A stretch of 64,000 nucleotides of DNA from positions 248,001 through 312,000 of the forward strand of contig NZ_CP118100.1 in NCBI RefSeq assembly GCF_028747645.1, given 5' to 3'. Every line of letters begins with the position of its first letter. Positions within the stretch are counted from its first letter, which is position 1. The translations under genes and the position numbers were made by a program. A model generated the notes under the pieces. That model saw nothing but the letters and a program-made list of their open reading frames with translations. It was not told where the DNA came from and made no database searches. Origin of the DNA: Microbacterium esteraromaticum. GTDB lineage: Bacteria > Actinomycetota > Actinomycetes > Actinomycetales > Microbacteriaceae. This document shows positions 8,574 to 16,940 of this stretch, one piece after another.

Positions 8574-10361
8574 ATGAGCTCCGATCTCGCGGCGATCCTG
8601 CGGGCGATCGGCGACGGCGCGACGCCCGAGCCCGATCGCATCCGCACCGCTGTCGGAACCGACTCCGCCACCGCGGATGCCCTGGTCGAGCTCGCGTATC
8701 GCGTCGAGGGGCTGCGCCAGCGCAGCGCCGAACTGCGGGTGATGATGTCGTCGACCCGTGAACTGCTCGCCGAACCCGACGCCGATCTGATGCTGCAGCG
8801 CATCGTCGATCACGCGCACGAGCTGATCGCGGGCGATGTCACCTACCTGTCGGTCTACGACCCCACGCGCGACGAGCTGCGGGTGCGCGCCGCGAGCGGC
8901 ACGATCTCGTCGCGCTTTCTGGGCATGGTCGTGCCGGCCGGGGTGGGGCTCGCGAGCCGCGCCGTGCACACCCGCCACCCGCAGTGGGTGGAGGACTACA
9001 CGACGCTGACCTCTGTTCCGCACGATCCGACGATCGACGCCATCGTGCACGAGGAGCGGCTGCGATCGATGCTCGGCGCCCCACTGGTGGTCAAGGGTGA
9101 GGTGCTGGGTGTGCTGTTCACCGCCGGGCGCGACGCACGTGCGCACCGACCCGATGAGATCTCGCTCCTGTCGGCCTTCGCCGGGCACGCCGCGCTGGTG
9201 CTGCATCTCGCCCGGCTGCTCGGGCGGGCCACCGATGCCACTGAGCAGGCCGCCGTGCGCCAGCGTCAGGCCGAGTGGGCGGCGGGACTGCACGAGGAAC
9301 TGACCCGGTTGGCGGTGACCGGCCATGATGCCGAGGGCATCGCCGCGGCGCTCTCTGACGCGCTCGGGCGCCGCGTCACCCTGCGGCGCGCGGGCGAGGG
9401 CGGCGACCCCCTCGGACAGGTGATCCGGGCCTCCGGTGATGGCGGACGCAGCACCGTGCTCGACGACGGGCCGATCGAACTCGTCGCGCCGATCCTCGGC
9501 GCGACCGAGGTCAGCGGAGCGCTGCTGGTCGAGCGCGCTGGTGAACCATTGACGGCCGTCGAACGGCGCACCGTCGAGCGGTCGGCGCTCACCGCGGCGC
9601 TCGTGCTGCTGCGCCGCGACGCGCTCGCCGACGCCGAGGAGCGCGTGCGGGGCGAACTGGCCGCAGAACTGCTGGCCGACCCGGCGCGCCGAGAGGCGGC
9701 GCTGGCGCGGGCGGCCGGGCGCGGGCATCCGATCGCCGCCCCCTGGACCGCCCTGGTGGTGACGTGCGCCGCCGAACAGCGCGCATCCCTGCTCAGTCGC
9801 CTGCGTCTGCGCACGGACTGGCTGGTCGCGCCTCACGGCGACGGGATCGCCGTGCTCGCCCCCGGCGACCCCGAGCCGGCGGTGACCGATGCCGAGGCGA
9901 CCAGCGGCGTCGATGCCGCGCTGCTGGTGTTCGGTCGCGCCCGCAACCTCGACGAGGCCGCTGACGCGGTACGCGACATCGGGCTCACCGCGCGCCTCGC
10001 GCACGGTCTCGGCATTCGCCGAGGACGGATGGAAGCTGCCGTGCTGGCCCCCTACGCGCCGTTGTTCCACGGCGACGGGGCGCGGCTCGCCCGCTTCGTC
10101 GACAGCATGTTGCATCCGGTCGTCGACTGGGATGCCGCCAAGGGCACCATGCTGTTCGCCACGCTCGTCGCGCTGTTCGATCAGCGCTGGCAGCTCGCGG
10201 CGACCGCCCGCGAGCTGCACGTGCACGTCAACACCCTCGCCCAGCGCATCGCCCGGTTGCGGCAGATGCTGGGCCCCGTGCTCGACGCGCCCGAGGCCCG
10301 CTTCCGGCTGGAGATGGCCGTGCGGGTCGAGCAGGCGCGCAGATCACTCGAACAGACATAG
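8574..10361 (+). CDS. GAF-domain transcriptional regulator, PucR-like C-terminal HTH
   Basis: A 595-residue cytoplasmic regulator. A short helical N-terminus leads into a GAF domain at about residues 60-215 (DVTYLSVYDPTRDELRVRA, then APLVVKGEVLGVLFTAGR). A long variable middle precedes a C-terminal PucR-type helix-turn-helix (ARELHVHVNTLAQRIARLRQ, about 545-575). The ATG at 8574 was chosen because GGAGG lies directly upstream and the protein aligns naturally from there. It sits 157 bp before, and in the same direction as, the HMG-CoA reductase operon, so it probably controls that operon by sensing mevalonate, HMG or a CoA ester. That role is inference. Confidence 0.82.
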   Translation: MSSDLAAILRAIGDGATPEPDRIRTAVGTDSATADALVELAYRVEGLRQRSAELRVMMSSTRELLAEPDADLMLQRIVDHAHELIAGDVTYLSVYDPTRDELRVRAASGTISSRFLGMVVPAGVGLASRAVHTRHPQWVEDYTTLTSVPHDPTIDAIVHEERLRSMLGAPLVVKGEVLGVLFTAGRDARAHRPDEISLLSAFAGHAALVLHLARLLGRATDATEQAAVRQRQAEWAAGLHEELTRLAVTGHDAEGIAAALSDALGRRVTLRRAGEGGDPLGQVIRASGDGGRSTVLDDGPIELVAPILGATEVSGALLVERAGEPLTAVERRTVERSALTAALVLLRRDALADAEERVRGELAAELLADPARREAALARAAGRGHPIAAPWTALVVTCAAEQRASLLSRLRLRTDWLVAPHGDGIAVLAPGDPEPAVTDAEATSGVDAALLVFGRARNLDEAADAVRDIGLTARLAHGLGIRRGRMEAAVLAPYAPLFHGDGARLARFVDSMLHPVVDWDAAKGTMLFATLVALFDQRWQLAATARELHVHVNTLAQRIARLRQMLGPVLDAPEARFRLEMAVRVEQARRSLEQT

Positions 10362-10371
10362 TCAAGCGTCC

Positions 10372-10395
10372 AACAGTGTGCGAATCGCACCTGTT
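10372..10395. promoter_or_regulatory. Dyad upstream of the HMG-CoA reductase operon
   Basis: GTGCGA-A-TCGCAC is an exact inverted repeat (10378-10390). With one unpaired T it extends outward to AACAG and CTGTT. It starts ten bases after the regulator's stop and ends about 120 bp before the reductase start. No U-tract follows, so it is more likely an operator than a terminator. The rest of the 157 bp gap shows no other clear signal. Confidence 0.45.
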
Positions 10396-10518
10396 CCGGC
10401 GCGCACTGCACTGGTTGGCTGTCGATCTGGCGGAGGGCCCGACCCGAACGGTGCTCCGCCGGTCCGGCAACGGCGCCCACCGGGAGCCGTCCGGCCGCTC
10501 ACAAGGAAGGACGACGAC

Positions 10519-11793
10519 GTGGCCACGACATCACGGCTCAGCGGACTGCGGAACCTCAGCATCGCCGACCGGCGCACCGCAGTGACAGACGCGATTGGCG
10601 GGCAGCCCGAACTGCTCACCGCACTGGACCCCACCTCGGACGAGGCGCTGACCATGGCGCAGGCCGATCGCATGGTCGAGAACGTCATCGGACAGATCGG
10701 CATCCCCGTCGGCGTGTGCACGAACCTCGTGCTCAACGGCCGCGAGGTGCTCGTGCCGATGGCCACCGAAGAGCCCAGCGTCGTCGCGGCGGCCTCGAAC
10801 ATCGCCCGCATGTCGCGCACCCTCGGCGGCGTCACCGCCACGTCGTCCGAGCCGGTCATGCAGGCCCAGGTGCAGCTGCTCGACGTCGCAGATCCGCAGG
10901 GCGCCCGCGCACGGATCCTCGAACGCAAGGACGATGTGCTCGCCCTCGCCAACGCCCAGGACCCCAAGCTGGTCGAGGTCGGCGGCGGCGCCCGCGACCT
11001 CATCGTGCGCACCGTGCACGGCCTGCTCGACGACCACCTCATCGTGCATCTCGTGGTGAACGTCGGCGACGCGATGGGCGCGAACGCCGTCAACACCATG
11101 GCCGAGGCCATCGCCCCGCTGCTGGCCGAGATCGCCCAGGGTCGGTCGCTGCTGCGCATCCTCACCAACCTCGCCGACATGCGCATCACCCGCGCCCGCA
11201 TCGCCATCGCCCCCGACCAGATCGGCGGCCCGCAGGTGATCGACGACATGATCGCCGGTGCCGCACTCGCCTATGACGACCCGTACCGTGCCGCGACCCA
11301 CAACAAGGGCATCATGAACGGCATCTCGGCCGTCGTACTCGCCACCGGCAACGACACCCGCGCGGTCGAGGCGGGCGCCCACGCCTACGCCGCCCGCGAC
11401 GGACAGTACCGGGCCCTGTCGCGGTTCGAGAAGGACAGTGCCGGCAACCTCGTCGCGACCCTCGAACTGCCCATGGCCGTCGGGCTCGTCGGCGGAGCCA
11501 CCAAGTCGCACCCCACGGCCCGTGCGGGCGTCGCCATGACCGAGGTGACCACCGCACGTGAGCTCGGCGAGATCATCTGCGCGATCGGGCTTGCACAGAA
11601 CGTCGCCGCCGTGCGTGCGCTCGCCGCCGAGGGCATCCAGCGCGGACACATGGGGCTGCACGCCCGCAACATCGCCGTCGCCGCCGGGGCCACCGGCACC
11701 GAGGTCGACGACGTCGCCGCCGAACTCGTCGCGCGCCGGGCCGTGCGCGTCGACGTCGCCGAGACGGTGCTCGCCGAACTGCGCGCACGATGA
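10519..11793 (+). CDS. mvaA: Hydroxymethylglutaryl-CoA reductase, degradative (class II)
   Basis: A 424-residue class II HMG-CoA reductase. In the catabolic direction it oxidises mevalonate to HMG-CoA with NAD+ or NADP+. The length matches the 428-residue Pseudomonas mevalonii enzyme. Catalytic landmarks are present: the glutamate in ATEEPSVVAAAS (residues 84-85), the lysine in HNKGIMNG, the aspartate in GNDTRAVEAGAHAYA, and the flap histidine in GHMGLHARN near the C-terminus. The GTG start at 10519 follows AAGGAAGGA. The HMG-CoA lyase start overlaps its stop. No mevalonate kinase or other biosynthetic genes adjoin it, which supports catabolism over isoprenoid synthesis. Confidence 0.93.
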   Translation: MATTSRLSGLRNLSIADRRTAVTDAIGGQPELLTALDPTSDEALTMAQADRMVENVIGQIGIPVGVCTNLVLNGREVLVPMATEEPSVVAAASNIARMSRTLGGVTATSSEPVMQAQVQLLDVADPQGARARILERKDDVLALANAQDPKLVEVGGGARDLIVRTVHGLLDDHLIVHLVVNVGDAMGANAVNTMAEAIAPLLAEIAQGRSLLRILTNLADMRITRARIAIAPDQIGGPQVIDDMIAGAALAYDDPYRAATHNKGIMNGISAVVLATGNDTRAVEAGAHAYAARDGQYRALSRFEKDSAGNLVATLELPMAVGLVGGATKSHPTARAGVAMTEVTTARELGEIICAIGLAQNVAAVRALAAEGIQRGHMGLHARNIAVAAGATGTEVDDVAAELVARRAVRVDVAETVLAELRAR

Positions 11794-12734
11794 GCGCGGT
11801 GCGCCAGCTCGGCCTGCCCATGACGCAGGCCGACCCGGGCATCGACGTCGACACGGTCGAGATCTGGGAGGTCGCCCCGCGCGACGGACTCCAGGCCGAG
11901 AGCGTCACCCTCGACGCCGACACCAAGGTCGAGCTCATCGAGCGGCTCGCGCAGGCCGGGGCGCGGATCATCGAGGCGGGCAGCTTCGTGCGCGCCGACC
12001 GCGTGCCGCAGATGGCCGACTCGGCCGAGGTGCTCACCCGCACCGCGGCGCTCGACGTGCGCACGCCCGTGCTCGTTCCGAACCTGCGCGGATACGAACT
12101 GGCCCGCGCCGCGGGCGCCGACGACATCGCCGTGTTCCTCAGCGTCACCGAATCGTTCTCGCAGCAGAACCTCGGCGCCGCCCGGGCGACCATGGAGGCG
12201 GCGGCCGGCGAGGTCGTCGCGCGAGCCATCGCCGATGGCGTGCGAGTGCGCGGCTATCTGTCGATGGTGTTCGGCGACCCGTGGGAAGGGGCGGTCGCGA
12301 CCGACGAGGTCGTGCGTCTGGCATCCGTCATGCGTTCGTGGGGTGTCGAACAGCTCTCGCTCGGCGACACGATCGGCGTCGCGACGCCGGGGCGGGTGCG
12401 CGGGATCGTGCGCGCTCTCGTCGACTCGGGCATCCCCGTGGGCGAGATCGCCCTGCACATGCACGACACCTACGGCATGGCCGTCGCCAACGTGCACGCC
12501 GGCCTCGAAGAGGGCGTGCGCGTCTTCGACGCCGCCGCCGGCGGCGTCGGCGGATGCCCCTTCGCGCGGTCGGCGACCGGCAACCTCGCCACCGACGACC
12601 TCGTGTGGATGCTGGAAGGGCTCGGCATCCGCACCGGCATCGACCTCGATGCCCTCACCGAAACGAGCATCTGGCTCACCCGGGCGCTGGGCAAGGCGCC
12701 CACGTCACGCGTCGCGACGGCGCTGAGCCGCTGA
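11790..12734 (+). CDS. mvaB: Hydroxymethylglutaryl-CoA lyase
   Basis: A 314-residue TIM-barrel lyase that cleaves HMG-CoA to acetoacetate and acetyl-CoA. It shows the HMGL-like entry motif VAPRDGLQAE (metal-binding Asp, Arg of the RDG motif), LHMHDTYGMA with the metal-binding histidines, and the signature loop GGVGGCPFA with the catalytic cysteine. The length and order match bacterial HMG-CoA lyases. The start overlaps the reductase stop by four bases (ATGA). Together with the reductase it converts mevalonate to central metabolites. Leucine catabolism is the other known use, but no methylglutaconyl or methylcrotonyl genes are nearby. Confidence 0.93.
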   Translation: MSAVRQLGLPMTQADPGIDVDTVEIWEVAPRDGLQAESVTLDADTKVELIERLAQAGARIIEAGSFVRADRVPQMADSAEVLTRTAALDVRTPVLVPNLRGYELARAAGADDIAVFLSVTESFSQQNLGAARATMEAAAGEVVARAIADGVRVRGYLSMVFGDPWEGAVATDEVVRLASVMRSWGVEQLSLGDTIGVATPGRVRGIVRALVDSGIPVGEIALHMHDTYGMAVANVHAGLEEGVRVFDAAAGGVGGCPFARSATGNLATDDLVWMLEGLGIRTGIDLDALTETSIWLTRALGKAPTSRVATALSR

Positions 12735-12748
12735 GAAAGGAACTACCC

Positions 12749-13177
12749 GTGCAACAGCAACGACTGCTGGAGGTGTGGGGCGACACGGTCGACAGCCGGC
12801 ACCTGCTCGGCGCCATCGGCCTGGGCGTCGGCATCGCCGTACCCGTCTACCTCTTCGCCGAGTGGGGCTTCGCCCAGCTCACCGACGGTGACGCCGTCGG
12901 ACGCTCCTACGCGCTGGTGACGGGCCTGGCGGCCTGCATCGTCGCCGCCGTGATCGCGGCCAACCTCTTCAAGCCCAAGCGAGTGGTCACCATCGGTGCC
13001 GCCGCTGCCGGCGGTCGCGAAGACGCGATGGACGCCATCGAGGCAGAGCTCGGCCCGCTGGGCAACCCCGACGAGCTGCCGGCCGCCGCGCTGGCCGAGG
13101 TCAAGGAACTCGGGCTGTACGACGATCTGCTCGCCCAGCATCGCAAGAACCAGGCCCGTCAGGAGGCCGCACGATGA
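12749..13177 (+). CDS. Small membrane protein of the TctA-like transporter operon, unknown
   Basis: A 142-residue protein starting at GTG 12749 behind GAAAGGAA. Two hydrophobic segments lie at about residues 20-42 (GAIGLGVGIAVPVYLFAEWG) and 53-75 (ALVTGLAACIVAAVIAANL). A soluble C-terminal region of about 65 residues follows and is helical and charged (ELPAAALAEVKELGLYDDLL). The stop overlaps the permease start by four bases. By position it could replace TctB, the small subunit of tripartite tricarboxylate transporters, but TctB usually has four membrane segments. I do not recognise the family. Confidence 0.75.
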   Translation: MQQQRLLEVWGDTVDSRHLLGAIGLGVGIAVPVYLFAEWGFAQLTDGDAVGRSYALVTGLAACIVAAVIAANLFKPKRVVTIGAAAAGGREDAMDAIEAELGPLGNPDELPAAALAEVKELGLYDDLLAQHRKNQARQEAAR

Positions 13178-14562
13178 TCGACACGCTGCTCGAACCCACC
13201 CTGTGGGCGCTCGGCATGGCCCTGGTCGGAACGATCGTCTTCGCCCTGATCGGCCTCGTCTCGGGGACGGATGAGACCGCCACGATCGCTCCGCTGACCC
13301 TGCTGGTGATCCTGCTCGGCGTGCCGCCGGCGGGCGTGTTCGCCTTCTTCATGGCATCCATCGCCGCCAAGCACATCACCCATGCGATCCCGACGACCCT
13401 GCTGGGGATCCCGGGCGACACCATGGCCGCACCGCTGTTGCGCGACGCGCAGATGCTGCGCGAGCTGGGCGTGCCGCACATCGCCCTGCGCAAGGCGATC
13501 TCGGGCGGTGTGATCGCCGCGGTCATCGCGGTGCCGATGGCGGTGTTCTTCGCATGGGTGCTCACGCCGTTCTCCGAGGCGATCAGCGCGGTCGCACCGT
13601 GGCTGTTCCTCGCCGCTGCGCTGCTCATCGCCGTGCTGTCGAAGGGACGCTGGGCGGCACTGATCGCTCTCATCCCGTTCGTGCTCGTGGTGGTGGGTCT
13701 GCAGAACTTCGCCGTCGGCGCCCTCGGCAAGGGCCTGTCGATCAGCTTCTTCCTGGGCATCGCGATCGGACCGCTCATCCTCGACCTGTTCCTGGCGTCG
13801 AGCCCGGCCGGTCGTGCCGGCCTCAAGCGCGACGCTCCGCGGTCGTTCGAGCTGGCCGCCGATGTGCGCACCTGGAAGGGACGCATGCCCAACCCGATGC
13901 GCGTGCTCGACCGCACCCAGCTGGGTGGCACGGCGGGAGCCGCGGTGATCTCCAGCGCGACGTTCGTGTTCTCGCCGGTGGCGATGACCGTGCTGATGGG
14001 TGAGCTGTTCGGCGGCCGCATCAAGAACGGCTACCGTCGTCTGACCACGATGATGGCCGTCAAGAACGGCACGACCGAGTCGACCTACATCGCCGAGACG
14101 CTCATCCCGCTGATCGCCATCGGCCTGCCGCTCTCGCCCATGGCCGCCGGGCCCGCGAACCCGCTGTTCAACGCCCCGCCGGTGTTCACCATCAACGCCG
14201 AGACCGGCGAGACGAACAACCTGCACGACATGCTCGGGCCGTGGGAGTTCCTGGTGTTCGGCCTCGCGGCGGTGCTGATCGCCCTGATCATCACGTATCC
14301 GTTCGCCATGACGCAGGCCCACAAGGCTGCGGCCTGGATCATGAAGAAGGTCTCGCACGAGGCCATCATCGGCGCCTTCGCCGGACTGATTGCCGTGATC
14401 TGCCTCTACGAAGGTGGCGTGGTCGCGCTGCTGGTGGCGATCAGCATCGGTCTCGTCGGTGGCCTGCTCAACCGCATGTTCCACATGCACACGGGCGTGC
14501 AGTTCATGGGCTACTACGTCGCGGTGCTCACAGTTCCGGCGGTCACGGCCCTGTTCGCCTGA
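13174..14562 (+). CDS. TctA-like (DUF112) permease, candidate mevalonate or HMG importer
   Basis: A 462-residue protein with about ten to twelve membrane segments. The loop IPTTLLGIPGDTMAAPLL corresponds to the conserved IPG(D/T) loop of tripartite tricarboxylate transporter TctA proteins. A second half-repeat loop is at ETLIPLIAIGLPLSPMAAGP. TctA proteins move carboxylates using a cation gradient. Here the gene is cotranscribed with mevalonate-degrading enzymes, so I infer that it imports mevalonate, HMG or a related branched hydroxy acid. No TctC-type binding protein is present in the operon. A strong hairpin follows 16 bp after the stop. Confidence 0.75.
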   Translation: MIDTLLEPTLWALGMALVGTIVFALIGLVSGTDETATIAPLTLLVILLGVPPAGVFAFFMASIAAKHITHAIPTTLLGIPGDTMAAPLLRDAQMLRELGVPHIALRKAISGGVIAAVIAVPMAVFFAWVLTPFSEAISAVAPWLFLAAALLIAVLSKGRWAALIALIPFVLVVVGLQNFAVGALGKGLSISFFLGIAIGPLILDLFLASSPAGRAGLKRDAPRSFELAADVRTWKGRMPNPMRVLDRTQLGGTAGAAVISSATFVFSPVAMTVLMGELFGGRIKNGYRRLTTMMAVKNGTTESTYIAETLIPLIAIGLPLSPMAAGPANPLFNAPPVFTINAETGETNNLHDMLGPWEFLVFGLAAVLIALIITYPFAMTQAHKAAAWIMKKVSHEAIIGAFAGLIAVICLYEGGVVALLVAISIGLVGGLLNRMFHMHTGVQFMGYYVAVLTVPAVTALFA

Positions 14563-14577
14563 TCGACCCCCCGGGGT

Positions 14578-14614
14578 GACAGGGCTCCTCGTGCGTCGCA
14601 CGGGGAGCCCTGTC
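14578..14614. terminator. Long GC-rich hairpin between convergent genes
   Basis: GACAGGGCTCC (14578-14588) pairs exactly with GGAGCCCTGTC (14604-14614). The stem continues inward through CGTGC/GCACG to a GTC loop, about 17 pairs with one T-G wobble. It lies between the TctA-like permease and the convergent FUSC gene, so it can end both transcripts. There is no T-run, which is usual for this GC range. Confidence 0.8.
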
Positions 14615-14627
14615 GCATTCCGGCGGA

Positions 14628-15677
14628 TCAGTCGCCGGCCAGCTCGTTGTGGATGCGCCGCAGATCTTCCATGAGCGATCCCACGAGGATCCAGTGATCG
14701 GATGCCGGCGGCCGCACCACCAAGGGGGCGGTCAGCGCCGGGATCACCGATGTCTCCGGCAGGGCCGGGTCGCGGGCATCCGAGGCCTGATGCGCGAGGT
14801 TCTGCACCGCGAGACGCACGTCGTGGCCCGCGCGGTGCAGCTGCTCGGCGATGGCCTGTACAGCGGGATCGTCGGCGAGGGCATCGTCGTAGTGGTCGAA
14901 GTATGCCCGCGTCATGCCGATCACCTGCGTCACGATCGCTGACAGCCGATCGTGCAGTGCGCGGATGTCGACCAGGTCATCGCGGTGGCGGGAGCGACGC
15001 GGATTCAGCGACAGCGATTCGTCGGCGGCGTGCAACGACTCGTCGGCCGACACCTTCATCGGCCGCAGCAGGCGCACCTGCAGCATCAGCTCGTGCAGCT
15101 GCGGTCCGGTGCGCACCGACGGCAGGGCATCGGCCAGGCGGTCGAGCGAGGCCGCCACCTCGCGCCCCAGCATGATCACGTCCCGCCGCGCGGGGGCCGA
15201 GAGCACCGGGGGAACGATGGCGATGTTCACGATGAAGCCGATCGCCGCGCCGATCAGCGTCTCGATGATGCGCTCCACGGCATAGGTGGGGTCGGAAGCA
15301 CCGAGGGCGAGCACGAGCAGCGCCGAGATGGCGACCTGATTGCCGGTTCCCGGAGACGCACGAAGCGCCCAGGCGACCAGCATCGCCACGACCACCGCGG
15401 TAAGCACCACCCACCGCTGCGAGCCGAGCAGCATGGTCAGCAGTACGGCGATCACCACGCCGACGACCACCCCGGCGCTGCGCTCGAGCGCCTTGGCGAG
15501 CGACTGGTTGACGCTGGGCTGAACCACCAGAAGGGCGGCGATCGCGGCGAACACCGGCAGCTGCCCGGGGACCAGCCAGCCCGCCAACAGCCACGCCGCG
15601 ATCGTCGCGGCGGCCGACTTCAGCACCTGCAGCAGAGGACCCCGCTGCGGGGCGCGGATCGCGGACGGCAGTCGCAT
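14628..15677 (-). CDS. FUSC / aromatic acid exporter family membrane protein
   Basis: A 349-residue protein. The N-terminal half has about six membrane segments (AAATIAAWLLAGWLVPGQ, FAAIAALLVVQPSVNQSLAK, VVVGVVIAVLLTMLLGS, and further). The cytoplasmic C-terminal half is helical and charged. The motif VQPSVNQSLAKALERSAGV, with the following glycine-rich membrane segment, fits the FUSC/ArAE exporter superfamily (fusaric acid or p-hydroxybenzoate type efflux). It is a single-gene unit and its substrate is unknown. The stop sits 13 bp from a bidirectional hairpin. Confidence 0.8.
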   Translation of the reverse strand: MRLPSAIRAPQRGPLLQVLKSAAATIAAWLLAGWLVPGQLPVFAAIAALLVVQPSVNQSLAKALERSAGVVVGVVIAVLLTMLLGSQRWVVLTAVVVAMLVAWALRASPGTGNQVAISALLVLALGASDPTYAVERIIETLIGAAIGFIVNIAIVPPVLSAPARRDVIMLGREVAASLDRLADALPSVRTGPQLHELMLQVRLLRPMKVSADESLHAADESLSLNPRRSRHRDDLVDIRALHDRLSAIVTQVIGMTRAYFDHYDDALADDPAVQAIAEQLHRAGHDVRLAVQNLAHQASDARDPALPETSVIPALTAPLVVRPPASDHWILVGSLMEDLRRIHNELAGD

Positions 15678-15717
15678 ACCTTCACGGTAGTCGTGGTCAC
15701 CGGCGCCCCGCAGTCAT

Positions 15718-15795
15718 CGACACCCCCAGCTGCCGTCGACACCCCGTGCTGTGGGCGTCAACAGGTGGGGGTGTCGACGCGAGGTGGGGGTGTCG
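15718..15795. repeat. Palindromic element B1 (two direct plus two inverted units)
   Basis: A 78 bp element between the FUSC gene and the DUF998-like gene. The order is CGACACCCCCA (15718-15728), GTCGACACCCC (15735-15745), GGGGTGTCGAC (15768-15778), TGGGGGTGTCG (15785-15795). Outer arms pair over 11 bp and inner arms over 11 bp, both exactly. A related copy (B2) lies near 56.93-57.00 kb, and the two share further bases around CACCCCGTGCT and GGGGGTGTCGACGCGA. Confidence 0.8.
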
Positions 15796-15804
15796 GCGGA
15801 GCAA

Positions 15805-15855
15805 GGCTCGATAGGCGACAGGGCTCGACAAGAGACATGGTTCGATAAGAGACGT
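15805..15855 (+). repeat. Three tandem 17 bp repeats upstream of the DUF998-like gene
   Basis: Units are GGCTCGATAGGCGACAG (15805-15821), GGCTCGACAAGAGACAT (15822-15838) and GGTTCGATAAGAGACGT (15839-15855). The third unit carries the AAGAGA ribosome site and overlaps the GTG start codon. The repeats are head to tail with no gaps, so they could bind a regulator cooperatively or affect translation. Confidence 0.7.
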
Positions 15856-16933
15856 GGACAACACCCAGCGACTGCTGCACGCTCAGGCGCGCGCCCTGTG
15901 GGCGACGCTGTTCTGCTTCGTGCTCGGAGCCGTCGCCGGTCTCGCCGCGCTGTGGGGCACGGCGCGTCCTTTCACCGGCGAGGGGTCGGTGATCGTACCG
16001 ACGGCCCTGATCACCGGTGTGATCACCGCCGGCGCGTTCGTCGTCAGCACGCTCATGCATCGACGCGGTGAGACGTTCCCGATGCCGCGCTGGCAGGCCG
16101 TCATCTCGGACATCGCGGCGATCGCCGTGACGATCGCGATCGCGGGGGTTGCCGGACTGGGCGTGCTGCTGGCCGGTGAGATCATCGGCACCGGACTGCA
16201 GGGTCTCGAGCTCTCGCCGATCGGCGGTGGCCTGATCGTCGGTGTCGCGGCCGCCGTGGGCGGGCGCCTGGCCTTCGACGCGGGGATCGAGCTGCGCACC
16301 GGCGACATCGCCGCGCTGCTGTTCGCCTTCCTGATCATCGGCACGCTGTTCGCGATGATCACCGCCGCCGACCCGACCTGGTGGCAGCGCAACTTCTCGC
16401 AGCTCGGTTCGGGAGGTGGCGGCTGGGCCTTCAACGGCACGCTCGTGATCGCCGGCATGCTCGTCGCCACGACCGGCCTGTACATCGGTCGCGATCTGCA
16501 CCGCCTGTACGGGGATCGGATGCTACGACGCATCGCCGTCGTGGCACTGGCCTGGGTGGTGTCGGGGCTGGCGCTGGCCGCCGTCGGCCTGCTGCCGATC
16601 AACAGGTTCCCGACCGCGCACGACATCCTCGCGGTCGGCACGATGGTGCTGATCGTGGTGGCGGTGGTGCTGTCGGCCCGCGTGCTCGCGGGCGGTCGGA
16701 TGCTGCGGGTGATCACGACGGTGCTGGTCGTGCTGGTCGTCGCCGCGGTGGTCATGACGGTGGCGTTCTCACTGATGTCGGTCACCGCCCTGGAGAGCAT
16801 CGTCATCGGTCTGGTGCTGCTGTGGATGACGACCTTCGCCCGTGTTCTGGCCATTCTCGGCCCCACCCGATCGCGGCCTTCGCACACGGTGTCGCCGCTG
16901 CGCACCGAGGCGCGCACGCCCCATCCGGCGTAA
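15854..16933 (+). CDS. DUF998-like multi-pass membrane protein
   Basis: A 359-residue protein with about nine hydrophobic segments and a short hydrophilic C-terminus. The central motif WWQRNFSQLGSGGGGWAFN followed by a membrane segment resembles the conserved loop of DUF998 membrane proteins, whose function is unknown. The GTG start at 15854 follows AAGAGA and lies inside the third tandem repeat. The glycosyltransferase gene follows 112 bp downstream on the same strand. The family call rests on the loop and topology only. Confidence 0.65.
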   Translation: MDNTQRLLHAQARALWATLFCFVLGAVAGLAALWGTARPFTGEGSVIVPTALITGVITAGAFVVSTLMHRRGETFPMPRWQAVISDIAAIAVTIAIAGVAGLGVLLAGEIIGTGLQGLELSPIGGGLIVGVAAAVGGRLAFDAGIELRTGDIAALLFAFLIIGTLFAMITAADPTWWQRNFSQLGSGGGGWAFNGTLVIAGMLVATTGLYIGRDLHRLYGDRMLRRIAVVALAWVVSGLALAAVGLLPINRFPTAHDILAVGTMVLIVVAVVLSARVLAGGRMLRVITTVLVVLVVAAVVMTVAFSLMSVTALESIVIGLVLLWMTTFARVLAILGPTRSRPSHTVSPLRTEARTPHPA

Positions 16934-16940
16934 CCTCTCA

